Shown here one piece after another: positions 36,615-47,751 of a stretch of 64,000 bases of DNA; the first letter of the stretch is position 1; each line of letters starts with the position of its first letter. Made by a program: the position numbers and the translations under genes. The stretch is from Cylindrobasidium torrendii FP15055 ss-10 (Eukaryota; Basidiomycota; Agaricomycetes; Agaricales; Physalacriaceae): assembly GCA_000934385.1 (NCBI GenBank), contig KN880436.1, positions 248,001 through 312,000 of the forward strand, in the 5' to 3' direction. Below the pieces are notes generated by a model. The model saw only the letters and a list, made by a program, of their open reading frames with translations, was not told the origin of the DNA and did not search any database.

Positions 36615-36885
36615 CTGCAAACCAATCTCAGAGCGCTCGAGTTCAGCACTCAAGTACTCGTGGACGCGACTGGAAAATTAAAGCAACACAGTTTCCCAAT
36701 GTTCAGAAGATGTAATCATAGTGAAATCTATTGCCTCAGAAGTCCAATGCAGAATGCGCCAACGTAGGATTCCATGAACCTGCGGCTTGAGCGCCTTGAA
36801 CGTTATTCCAGACATGGTCCATTATGCTGATCGGGATGAATTCAATAATCTTGGACTTTGACGACTACGACTTGTTATTCACTAT

Positions 36886-37796
36886 ATGCCCTCCCTTTTC
36901 CCGACGCGCGACGCAAGGCTCCCGCAAACTCAATCGCTACTCATTTGCGGGCCTTTTCATCCATCCGCTCCCATACACTATGTGCTTTCGGCCATCTCAG
37001 AGGACAAACGCGATCGAGACGCGTTATTCATTACATCGTCTCGCGAGCGAATGGCTACCGCTATGAAGGAATACCGCGATAGCTGGATTGAAGAAAATGG
37101 TACTCACGGACGAGTTGGCATGGACGCAGCGCGAGTGCGAATGTTGTGCGTGATTTGCCCCGCATCTGTTAACTTGTGCAGACCTTTTGACCCGCTTAGC
37201 TTCCCGCCCACACCGACACATTTCTCATTGCTTAATGCATGCTTGGAAATCGCGAAACCTTCACCAGGAGAGAGGAAACTGCAAGGCAAGACTACTTTGG
37301 ATAGCCCACCGCTGGTCGTGGTCCTGCATGAACTGTCTGCATATTTCATGAACGCGTGCGTTTCTATCCTTCATACAATGCGGGTTCTGATTCATTACAG
37401 AGACCCTCAAACAAACACGGTTTCTGCATTTCTTGCCCTGGTCACATCAGCAATGTCCGCAATAGCTCAAATGGCACCAGACGATACCATCCCGGTCGTC
37501 CTATTCGACTCACACCTCGATGCCCTCAAGACCCCAATCACAAAACCCGCAGCCTTTGGAGGAGAGTCCACGACGACCTATTTGGATGCAGTGCCGCTCA
37601 TAGAGAAATTCTTCCACGCTAGGGCTATCGTTCGGCAAGGTGCGTTTATTGACCACTGCGCAAATTAATCTCACAGCTAGGTATAGAAGGATGCAACTTT
37701 TATATACGAGTCGTTGAAAACCAGGCCCCTTCGGCAGAGTATGTATGGCAGGAGCACCGCGACGAACGGGGAAGGGTGTCGTTTGGATGGCCATGA
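36886..37796 (+). CDS. RecA/Rad51-like protein without Walker A (possible recombination mediator)
   Basis: From the ATG at 36886 (MPSLFPTRDARLP), with introns at about 37146-37181 (36 bp, in frame, uncertain), 37356-37400 and 37640-37680, the spliced frame ends VSFGWP with TGA at 37794-37796. The predicted protein is about 235-247 residues. A strand plus loop LLICGPFHPSAPIHYVL sits where a P-loop would be but lacks GKT/S. PPLVVVLHELSAYF resembles a Walker B strand, and IPVVLFDSHLDALK then ARAIVRQG...CNFYIRVVENQAPSAEYVW resemble the late strands of a Rad51-paralogue core. This is structural inference from strand pattern only; no named family is recognised. A Shu-complex or Rad51-paralogue role is one possibility. 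Confidence 0.45.
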
Positions 37797-37924
37797 GGCC
37801 AAGGAGCGCTGCCTTGAATTCATGATAGGCGCCGAGGTCCCCTTCCCTGCAATCACTAGTCATCCCTCGCTGTTGAGCTGTCGAGCTGTGCGTACAGCCT
37901 TCCACCTATTTCACGCCCAGCACA

Positions 37925-37932
37925 TATATATA
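37925..37932 (+). promoter_or_regulatory. TATA box of the MLKL-like/TKL kinase gene
   Basis: TATATATA about 60 bp upstream of the kinase ATG at 37992. Confidence 0.5.
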
Positions 37933-37991
37933 CCACAGCCCAAGACGGACCACTGACTTCTCCCACTCCTACCGAATTCTACATCCTCAAG

Positions 37992-39916
37992 ATGGGCACT
38001 GGAACAACGATTGCAATGTCGCTAGGCAAGTCGACTGCACAGATACTCGCCGAATTCTCCCCCGTACCTGGCCTAGGATTGGCTTGTGATGCGCTCTGCG
38101 CGATTCTCGAGATCTGTGAGGGAATCAGGGTCAACCGGTGCGCCTCACGCCACCATCGCATCTCGCCGCGCTCACCAATTGGAAAGTTCTTCCGCAAAGC
38201 ATCTTCGAGACCGGTGCCATGAACTTCTCATCGACCTGCGCGATGCAACAAGGAATGCCCCGAGAAGCATGGCTGATGCCATACAGTCTGTTGAGGAGTA
38301 CGCTACCCGGCTTGCGACCTTACATTGGTACTGAGCGTATCTATAGCTGCCTGACGGGCATTCAGACTGAACTACACGGTTGGGCCATGTTGACAATCGT
38401 AGACTCCGTTCTGCGGTACGAGGAGATGAGCAAGGCTATTGAAAGGAACCTCCAGAAGATCAAGGATTGCATTCTCAAGTTCCAGGTATGTGACCGCCTG
38501 CTACGAGGGCCTCGAATTCTCACACGATGTGAAAGCTTTCTTCGCATGTCAACATACAACGATGGCAGGAAGACTTCGAGATATCCCATAGGAGCGACCA
38601 GCACGACCTGAACGTCATTCTCAGGGACATTCAGTTGGACACGAAAGAAATAAACCACAGCACGCGCGAAAACACAGAAGCGTTGAGACAGCTAATGACC
38701 ATGCTCCAGGAGGTCAGTTCCATCCATCGAGTGAAGCTTTCAATATGTTCATAGCTTGCAGCATATGTACAAAAATCAGCAAGATTCCGAGCGGGCCCAC
38801 ATGGACCTATCCAACAATCTGTTCAAGATTCAGGAAGAGTCGAGGGAACTTCTCCCCAATATGCACTTCAAGTCAGGAGAGGTGCGCAAGCTCACATCGC
38901 TTCCTACACGCGGAACGCCCAGCATGGATATCTACGAGGGGCTGTACTTGGGTAACCAGAAAGTGGCGTTGAAAATGCTGCGTATGGTGAACACAGACGA
39001 TAAATCCCTCAGGGTGTGTGATCTCCTGCTACTCTCCATATGTATCCTAAGACTTAACGCATGTTCCAGAGATTCAAACGAGAAGCTAAGATTTGGAAGG
39101 AAGTGTATGCGAAGGACGGGGGGAAATACATCCTACCCTTTTATGGCTTCGGGCAGAACGACCAAGAACCATATCCGTGCGCATCTTATAATATCGAATC
39201 GCACTAGGCTGACATGGCTCAGTTTCATGGTGACGCCCTGGGCAGATGGCGGGAACGCCATCGAGTATGTGAAGACCCATCAGCTCGAGAGACAATCGTA
39301 TACTCGAATTCTTGGTGCTATTGGCAAAGGCCTGCGCGTCCTTCACCGCATGAACATCGTCCATGGTGACATCAGGGCGCAGAACGTTGCTATGGACCGA
39401 CAAGGTAACCCTCGCATTGCAGATTTTGGTCTCGCTCAAGTGCGCTTTTTTTTACGATGCTTGGGATGCCTAGGTGCTAAACAAAGACAACAGATTATCG
39501 AGGATATCACCGGCGCTTCACTCACGCAAAGCAAGGGCCTTGAGTCTTCCTACCGATGGTTCGCCCCGGAGGTATGCGGGGAAGGGGACGGAAAGCTGAC
39601 CACACACTCGGACGTCTATGCGTACGGTATGACAATCCTCGAGGTGTGTAGGTCATTGTTCTTTCTCTTATAGTGATTGACAGTTTAGCAGCTCCTCACG
39701 CACACCCACCCATACGGCGAAATCAAACAGACCTCGACAGTCATTGTGAGAGTCGCAATGGGCGAGATTCCAGCGCGTCCGCAAGCACCAGAGGTGCTCG
39801 CGCGCGGCTTGGATGACGAAAGGTGGAATGTTCTCAAAGTATGCTGGAGCCGGGCGCCTGAACATCGGCCGTCTGTTGATATGGTTCTGCTCACTCTTGG
39901 AGCACTCTCTGAGTGA
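37992..39916 (+). CDS. MLKL-like N-terminal helical domain fused to a TKL protein kinase
   Basis: The first half (about residues 1-170 after splicing) is all-helical: PVPGLGLACDALCAILEICE, then KHLRDRCHELLIDLRDATRN, VEDCLTGIQTELHGW and ERNLQKIKDCILKFQ. This pattern matches the four-helix MLKL-type N-terminal domain common in basidiomycete proteins. A coiled coil (EDFEISHRSDQHDLNVIL onward) links to a kinase. VALKML carries the ATP-anchoring Lys, IVHGDIRAQN the catalytic Asp (HGD instead of HRD), ADFGLA the DFG Asp, and WFAPEVC the APE motif; the glycine-rich loop is poorly conserved. The TGA is at 39914-39916. The kinase looks competent. By analogy with MLKL and fungal HeLo-type proteins it may control regulated cell death or non-self response, but that role is inference. 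Confidence 0.7.
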
Positions 39917-40486
39917 TGTCCTCCCTCCCTTGTTCGATGGGCCCATGTATCCGGCGGTCGACAATGACGATCGCATATCATATTGGAAAGTTTGCCCTCG
40001 AATTCCGTTGCAGTTCTCGATGGACGTTCTTGATACCATACAGATGTTTCTACGACACATGTTGTACTCGGAATATCTTCTATACACAGGAAATAATTAG
40101 CTGGGTTTCCAAGTTGTCTATGTGCCACTGTCGACCTAGTCTCCTGCAGCCTGCTTGTAAGCAAAACGCCGGATCTCTTACTCGAATACGCGTTCTCCTT
40201 CCCGAGGCCCGTTCCTTGCGCTACGAAGGTTTCGGGCCCGCGTGCATTAGAGCAAGTTGCATTAGCTAGATGCCATCGTGAGAGGCCATAGACCAAGCCG
40301 AACGTTTGGGACCAGTACAATGGATAATAGCGGAGGGAGGCTTTCAAATATTGCAGTTTAACAACACTAATACAGCATGGAAAGCATAGGGAAATAGCAC
40401 AATAGAAAGAAAGAGGTCTGTAGCACGACATGAACTCAGAGACTAGGTAAAGAGCACGATACGCACTAGATTTCGAACTGGATATT
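39917..40486. other. Convergent 3' flanks, no gene recognised
   Basis: 570 bp between the kinase stop and the PHD-protein stop. A long minus-strand frame crosses the region and the kinase 3' end but shows no protein features. Confidence 0.45.
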
Positions 40487-40924
40487 CTAACGTGACAGTC
40501 TGCACTCCTTGCAGAACCATGCGCCCTTGGGTGCCCTCGACATCTTGAGACACGATAGATGGAACCACTCGCGGTGACAGGCGGCACCATCGCATCCTAT
40601 CATTTCCCCGTCGCCCTCAGATTCGCAGTAGCAGTACTTCTTATCCGAGCTGTCTTCATCGTGTTCGTCCCCTTCTCTCTTCACGATGGAGTCTCTTTCG
40701 ACGTCGCTACTACTACTGCTGGCTGTGATGCTTGCAGTTGTTGAATTTCCTGGAGAGGACACCTTCGGCGTGATTGGTTGTGGGAGAGAAGGGTGCCGCG
40801 ACGTCAGCGGGGGAATGTTGGAGTAGTAGGTCGCCATACGCTGATCACGGTCGATCGTGTTTGGCGGTGGGGTAGAAGAGGTGGCTGGCTTTGCAGCTTT
40901 GCTCGTCTTTGTGGAAGCAGCCAT
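40487..40924 (-). CDS. Short ING-type PHD-finger protein
   Basis: A 145-residue intronless frame starting MAASTKTSKAAKPA. The first ~95 residues are Ser/Pro-rich and disordered, with an acidic stretch. The C-terminal ~50 residues form a complete PHD finger: YCYCESEGDGEMIGCDGAAC, HREWFHLSCLKM and PKGAWFCKEC. The Cys4-His-Cys3 ligands and the WFH and PKGxWxC positions are those of ING-family PHD fingers, which read histone H3 trimethylated at Lys4. The ING N-terminal dimerisation domain is absent and no upstream exon supplies it in the 200 bp before the ATG. It could be a stand-alone chromatin reader or a subunit of an acetyltransferase/deacetylase complex. Confidence 0.75.
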   Translation of the reverse strand: MAASTKTSKAAKPATSSTPPPNTIDRDQRMATYYSNIPPLTSRHPSLPQPITPKVSSPGNSTTASITASSSSSDVERDSIVKREGDEHDEDSSDKKYCYCESEGDGEMIGCDGAACHREWFHLSCLKMSRAPKGAWFCKECRLSR

Positions 40925-41151
40925 AGGTTCACTGCGGTTTCCAAAGACCGCAGGAAAGCCAAGATGATGGTAAAAAGCTGGGAATTCAAAGCGTCAACCC
41001 GCCCATCATACGCGATCGGTGTCATTCGGAAAATGCCGAGAATCAGGCATAGAATGCAAAGTGGAATTTGAAAGTGCCACTGGACAAGTTTATGGCCCTC
41101 GATGCGGACCTCCTTTTGGCCTGATGAAAGTGAAGTATTTAATTATTGACT

Positions 41152-42544
41152 CTACCGACTAAACCTATGCAGGTAACTGTCCGGAAGACAGCTCGCTCGA
41201 CCCGACATGCGATGTACTTTCATCTCTCCAGCTTCACAGACAAAAGACAGTCTTACATCTCGTCCATGAGTCAGAACTACATCCTTGATGTTCTGTAATG
41301 CACTTTCTAGTCTGCTAAAGTCCTGCGCAGATGACGCAGGCGCCAGATCCTTGACTTCGTCCACCGAGCGTTTCTCAACCTTCGAAAACTTCCCAAAATG
41401 GTGCAGCCCAAGTATGTGGTTCGGTGTACCAGTCAAAGACAGTTGGGTGTACGGCCTTTGCCAATTGAACGGTCTGCGTGAATCGGTGTAAAATGTGGTC
41501 AACTCGATGAGTGCTGACTGTGGCACCACTTTACCCTCATGATGGATCACAAGCGGGCGACCATCATGAAGCGGAACACTGGTCTTCTCTCTAAGTCGAA
41601 CATTCGCGAGTCTTTCCGTAAGAGCGTCGACCTCGTCGTCCACCGTCGACGAAGATGGAAAGCAAGCATCGACCTGGAATCGTACGACCATGTTTAGCTG
41701 TCCAAGTGTCTGGGTCAGAATATAAGCAAATAGTCGAGCACGGAGAGGACCGAGTTCATTCACATAGTTGACAATTCTATGATACCCAGATGTTCCTTCA
41801 CAGCCCTTCACAACCTCCGTTGTGGCCTTCTCAAAATTGAGTCCCCAGGATCTAGGCTGTTCCTTTGTTCGGGCCTCCCAGCGGTTGAGAAGAACAGTGG
41901 AATCACCCGCAAGTTGGGCATCGATACGGAAGGGTGGACATGACTGAGGTTCCCTGATCCAGCTGAGAAGTTTAGCCAGGCAGTTTCGGTTCGAAATGAT
42001 ATCCACGGAAGGCCAGTCGAAGTCCGGGGTCATCTCATCGACTGCAATCAAGGCGGGGAGTAAAGGTTGGAAAGGTACGATAAAACCAGCTTGGTCGACC
42101 ACGATAAAACCATCGTCCTGCGCGACAGTGAATGGGGCAGCCCTGTCAGTCCATTCCGGAGGTGATCCTGGGTACGGTCATGAATAAAGCAGAAATATCG
42201 CATCGACCGTTCAACTCACCTGGAACCAACATTGAGGGATTTTCTGGAGTAGCGTCGAGCATCCAATGGTAAGATCCCATGTATTTGACGTTTTCGACCT
42301 CGGCGGCCTCATTGTTCTCATTGAGCTCCTGGGGTACGGAAAGGGTCTCAAGTGGTAGAGATTGAAGCCCTTCCAAGAGCGATCTGTCGAAGGACGCGGA
42401 GGATGCGTTGAATTGCGTCGGCAATGCCCCGCCGCGTCCGCGTTGAAATCGACCGCGCCATGGCGTCGATCTCGCAGTCCCTCTCCCGCGCCCATTGTTG
42501 ACATTAGAGGCGGATACACGCGATGGTCTCCAGATTGAGGCCAT
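41152..42544 (-). CDS. Rai1/DXO-like fold protein, paralogue B
   Basis: A paralogue of the gene at 33.1 kb, same strand, same two-part layout. From the ATG at 42544 (MASIWRPSRVSASNVNN) an Arg/Gly-rich leader is followed by YMGSYHWMLDATPENPSMLV, an intron at about 42.16-42.23 kb, then SPPEWTDRA. Matching landmarks: TPDFDWPSVDIISNRNCLAK, FRIDAQLAGDSTVLLNRWE, GLNFEKATT, MVVRFQVDAC, LIELTTF and TQLSLTGTPNHILGL. Relative to the Rai1/DXO motifs, motif II is GLNFE, motif III is QVD (the first acid is Gln) and motif IV is ELT (Lys replaced by Thr). It therefore looks further from a working nuclease than paralogue A. The relationship between the two genes is clear; the fold assignment is inferred. Confidence 0.6.
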
Positions 42545-42829
42545 GCTGGAGAAAGGATAGAGTTGGAAAGAATAGACGCCCACTCATGTCGTAATTTTCT
42601 CGCGGTCCGACCGGCACATGGACTGAACTTCTGGATACAATTCACCTGGACGAGCGAGAAAGAGCTGCTTGTACAACACTGTAGTTTTTGTGTAGTACAG
42701 CCAGTTGACTGCTACATAGCTTGCGGGAAACTTGGGCAGCTATATGATGGAGGTGCATGGCTGACCTGTGGCTGACATCACGAATTCTGATCTATGTGCA
42801 CGATTGAATCTTGTTTCTACGCGTCCATC
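42545..42829. promoter_or_regulatory. Shared divergent promoter (paralogue B / SKI2)
   Basis: 285 bp lies between the two start codons. No TATA motif of note is visible. Confidence 0.4.
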
Positions 42830-45800
42830 ATGGACCACCTCTCCCTGGTCGAGCGCGTCTTGCGCGCGTCTCCGGAGAATGCAGACTCAATAATGGAAGA
42901 ACTTCGTTTGGCAAATCCTCCTTCACGCGAGCAAATATTTGCGGATATCGAGGACAAGATTTTGACCCCGCAAGACCGACTACCGTCACACTGGTTGCCG
43001 CACTATCAACTGTACGCAGCCTCCGAGAGTGCTGACATCCGCTGAAATGGATAGGCACTGGAATGAACAGGTAGATATTCCAAAGCTCATTCCACAAGAA
43101 CCTTCGGCGGCACCAACAAGCTTGTCATTCGTAAGGACTGGGTTGGATGGGAGGGTCACTGGTTATACTGAGGTGCGCCTTCACAATGACGTGTGAAAAG
43201 CTCTCAATAGGCATCAAAGACACCCAATCCCCGGGTTCTAAGCGGTGTCACCTCGACATCCCTCGAGCGCGCACCAGGACCTAGTACGAGCTTTGTGCGC
43301 GGCAAAGCAGGCCATGTACCTTTCTGGCCTGGTGGCTTGGACGACGTACTCCTGAATTTCGACGCCTCACAAGATGCGGGAATCGAGCCTAAGAAGGGTC
43401 TAAGGACAATCCCTCCCGGATTTAGTAGAGGTTTACGATTGCCCGGCGATGAGGCAGAGGACGCGGCATTGTTGGATTTGGACGATGTAAACGAGCAGAG
43501 GGCGCAAGAAAGCGACTTGGATGATGAGGTGCGCCTGGGTGTTTGCTTTCCATATCCTGCCTAACTTGATCCATCTTAGCCCGTCATTGACCTTGAAGCC
43601 GGTGAATTACCCGTCAGCCAGGGCAACGACATTGATGACCTATTGCCTACTACGGTTGGTCTCACACTCTAACATGACTTTCGAGGCTCACCCAGATATA
43701 CAGAGATCGCATCTACGACCTGCACAAGCACCCAAACGAACGCGCCGGCCAAAGATACAGAAACGTGACTGGGCCCATGTCATTGACGTGAACACCCCAC
43801 TCAAAAACTTCCACGAACTGGTGCCCGACATGGCGCATAAATACCCCTTTGAACTTGATACATTCCAGAAGCACGCCGTCTATCATCTCGAGATGGGGAA
43901 CTCCGTTTTTGTCGCAGCACACACTTCTGCTGGAAAGACCGTCGTTGCCGAATATGCCATCGCACTCGCAGAGAAACATATGACCCGTGCAATTTACACT
44001 TCCCCCATCAAAGCTTTGTCCAACCAAAAGTTTAGAGATTTCAAGCAAACATTCACCGCCAACTCCGTTGGCATCCTCACTGGCGATGTCCAAATCAACC
44101 CTGAGGCGCCTTGCTTGATCATGACCACCGAAATTCTTCGTAGTATGCTTTACAAAGGAGCAGACCTTATTCGTGATGTCGAGTTTGTGATCTTCGATGA
44201 GGTGCACTATGTCAACGACGCGGAACGCGGTGTGGTCTGGGAAGAGGTTATTATCATGCTGCCCGACCATGTCAATATTATCCTGTTGTCCGCAACTGTA
44301 CCTAATACGAGGGAATTCGCGGACTGGGTTGGGTATGCATTCATTTATACTTGTTCTCGTCTTGCTGAAGCTATTTTAGACGCACGAAGAAGAAAGACAT
44401 CTATGTTATTTCGACTGCCCAACGCCCTGTTCCACTCGAGCATTACCTTTGGGCAAACCGTGCGATGTTCAAGATTGTTGACTCCCAAAGAAACTTTCTG
44501 GGCGGCGGGTGAGGAGCCTTGTTTCCTTTTAATGAACCTATGCTAATGACGGTACAGATACAAAGATGCAAGTGATGCGCTTCGCAGAAAACAGGACAAG
44601 GAGCGCGAAGCCGCTGGGCTACTGCCGTACCAACGAGGTGGTGCCCGGGGTGGTGCCCGTGGTGCTCCTCGCGGTGGACGGGGAGCATCGGGACCTCCTG
44701 CGCGCGGTGGACGCGGGGGAGGTACTTTCCGCACTGGAAACAGTGGATTGGACAAAAATCTCTATGTACATCTTCTCAATCACCTCAAGAAGACAAACCT
44801 TCTACCGACTGTGGTCTTTACGCTATCCAAGAAGCGCTGCGAGGAAAATGCTGGGACATTGACGAACCAAGATTTGTGCACATCGGGGGAGAAGAGTGAA
44901 ATACATGTCGCCATCGAGAAGGCACTCTCGCGCCTGAAAGGTATCTGCCGTTCATCGTTTCTGTGACTCGCAAGATTGAACAATGAATAGGCTCGGATAA
45001 AAAGCTACCACAGATAACTCGGATGCGGGACCTGCTCACTCGCGGTATTGGTATTCACCATGGCGGCCTTCTGCCCCTCGTCAAAGAGCTTGTTGAAATT
45101 CTTTTTGCTCGTGGTCTCGTCAAGATATTATTCGCAACAGAAACCTTCGCTATGGTGAGGCTAGGCTTCTCCTCGCCTAACTAGTACTCATCGACCATCT
45201 GCAAGGGTGTAAACATGCCCGCCAAATGTGTCGTCTTTTCAAGCATGCGCAAGCACGACGGGAAGGGCTTCAGGGATATCATCCCAGGAGAATACACACA
45301 GATGGCTGGCCGTGCCGGTCGTCGAGGATTGGATCCAACGGGCACGGTCATTCTCGTGGTTGGCGACTCTTTGCCCGACGTCGGAGCGTTAAACACTATG
45401 ATTCTCGGTGTACCCGGAAAGCTGTCCTCGCAGTTCAGGCTCACCTATAACATGATACTCAACCTCCTGCGTGTAGAGGCGCTCAAGGTCGAGGAGATGA
45501 TCAAGCGTAGTTTCTCAGAGAATGCCTCTCAGAGGTTGCTACCGGAACAGCAAATACAGGTCATCGAGGTAATCTTTCGCTAGATCCAACTGAACTCGCT
45601 TCTAATACTCCTCGCAGAGCGAGAAACAGTTGGGGTCACTGGCTAAGCTGGACTGCGAAAAGTGCATCACGGACATCGACCGCTACTACGATTTTTCCTC
45701 GGCGCTCGTTGAGTGCAAGGATACCATGATTGATATAGCGGTTGGACAACGACTTGGGCCAAAGCTGCTCCTTGGAGGCCGAGTCGTTGTCCTACGTGAC

Positions 45801-47270
45801 CATGTACGTGCGATGCGTTTTCAGCGCAAGTGGATCTAATGCTTCGATAGCACTTCAAGACCAATAACCTGGCGGTGCTGCTGAAGGCGGCACCTGTTCA
45901 ACCAACTGAGGCAGGGAAGATCAACAAGAAGAAGATGTACTACGTCCTGGCTATGGTTGATCAAGACACGAAGAGCAGAAGACACGGTAAGTTCATTCTC
46001 CATATTTTCGAACACGGCACGCTGACCTCCTTCGAAAGATATTGACCCTCAGGCCGTCGTCCCACGATGGCCACCAAGTGTTGAATCTCTCCTCGTTGCC
46101 GACCCGGTGTATGAAGTTACCGCTGTCCCAGCGACGAGCATCACGTTTGTCACGAACCGTATCCTAAAGGTTGACGTTGAAGCCATTGTCGACCGCCACC
46201 TAATTTCGAGAATGAACCTGCTTCTGGGTTGGCTGCAGCAGCTGTCTCAGGAGTGGGCGGGAATAGGTGCAATTCCTGAGGTCGAATGGAGGAAGTTTGG
46301 AAAGACTTTAGAGTTCCAGGATGCATTGAAGGCTAGGGTTGGGGCAGTCGAGGCGGCGGAGTTGCTTGACTGCATACATTGCCCAGATTTTGATGCGCAT
46401 GTAAGTTACGTCTTACGAAGACGTGAAGACTGGAGGATGCTCATGAGGAATATAGTACGAGATGATACACGCAGAGAAGGTGTTGCGCGCGAACATTGCG
46501 ACCCTCAAGTTGGCAATCTCGGACCAGAACCTGGAGTTGATTCCGGATTATGAACAGCGCGTTGAGGTTCTGAAGGAACTCAAATTTATCGACGCGAATC
46601 AGACGGTTCTGCTCAAGGGCCGTGTGGCTTGCGAGGTGCATACAGGATGCGTATGTCTGGTTGCTTGACTGATCCTGTTGCTTAGATCAACTCGGCAAAT
46701 GAGCTCGTCCTCACCGAACTCATTCTAGAGAATACACTAGCAGCGTACGAGCCGGAGGAAGTCGTTGCATTACTTTCGTGCTTCGTGTTCCAAGAGAAGA
46801 CAGAAGTTGAGCCCGTGTTGACGCCGCGACTGGAGGTGGGACGTGATGCAATTCTGGCTATCAGCGACCGGGTTGGAAGGTTACAGGACAAGCATCGGGT
46901 CCCTATCGAGGACTTTAGGTCGAATCCCAAGTTTGGGCTCATGGAGGTCGTATACGAATGGGCCAAGGGAATGGTGTGTTGTTTTAGGTGCATAAAAAAA
47001 ATTCCTGACAATCCTTTCTAGCCGTTCGAGCAGATTACGGCGTTGACAGATATCGCAGAGGGCACAATTGTGCGAGTAATTACGAGACTAGACGAGACGT
47101 GCAGGGAGGTGAGGGATGCGGCGCGTGTCATTGGCGACGCGGACCTGTTCAAGAAGATGGAGGAGGCGCAACTGAAGATTAAGCGGGACAGTGAGTGGAT
47201 TTCACTGGTCTGTGGGGCTCAAACTGACTTGCGGATTCTAGTTGTATTCGCCGCGAGTCTGTATTTCTAG
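42830..47270 (+). CDS. SKI2: Ski2, DEVH-box RNA helicase of the Ski complex
   Basis: Ski2 unwinds and feeds RNA to the cytoplasmic exosome for 3'-5' mRNA decay, as part of the Ski2-Ski3-Ski8 complex. The ATG at 42830 opens [17 protein letters not shown]. The N-terminal segment contains the Ski-complex binding region ([14 protein letters not shown]). Helicase motifs: [11 protein letters not shown] (Q-type), AAHTSAGKT (Walker A), FDEVHYV (DEVH box), LLSATVPN, and [10 protein letters not shown] (motif VI). [11 protein letters not shown] lies between the RecA domains. The C-terminal ratchet and DSHCT region ends [14 protein letters not shown], with TAG at 47268-47270. About a dozen introns are present. 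An Arg/Gly-rich tract (about 44.63-44.74 kb) sits between the first RecA domain and the second. Confidence 0.9.
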
Positions 47271-47751
47271 TTCTTGGACTGTTGTAACTCTGGCTTCGAA
47301 ACATGTAGAGTAGACTGGGCACTTCAGCTTCAGTACTTGATTGCGCAAGGGGAACATTACTTGATGTAACATTTTGGTCATCGAGTGCGTGGCTCCGCCA
47401 ACCGTGTCGCATTTGTGCGCACATCGGACGATTCTAGTGGACGCATAGAACATACACACACGTCCACGAGCCACAGACTGGCATCCTATGCTTGGCCAAC
47501 CGCAGGCCGATCGTGTTGTCTGCTGACAAGGGTCATCCGTCGCCCACTAGTACAGTACCAGCCGGCTCGTACGACAACAAATTGGTCGGAGAACTTGTGA
47601 ATTGTTCTAGTGACTGTATCCCATAGTCCTGACAGAAGGAATGTAAATTACAGAAAAACGTGAGGGTTACAGAAAAGGGGCAGTGAATGCGTGAGAGCTG
47701 CACATAGTGGCGAGAAGGGTGTGGTAGGTAAATGGACGGGGGATAACGCGA
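47271..47751. other. Convergent 3' flanks (SKI2 / Rab5)
   Basis: 480 bp between two stop codons with no coding sequence or repeat recognised. Confidence 0.45.

Noticed and set aside
39685..40590. 301-codon minus-strand open frame
   Set aside because: It overlaps the 3' end of the kinase gene and the PHD gene and has no recognisable protein character; treated as chance.
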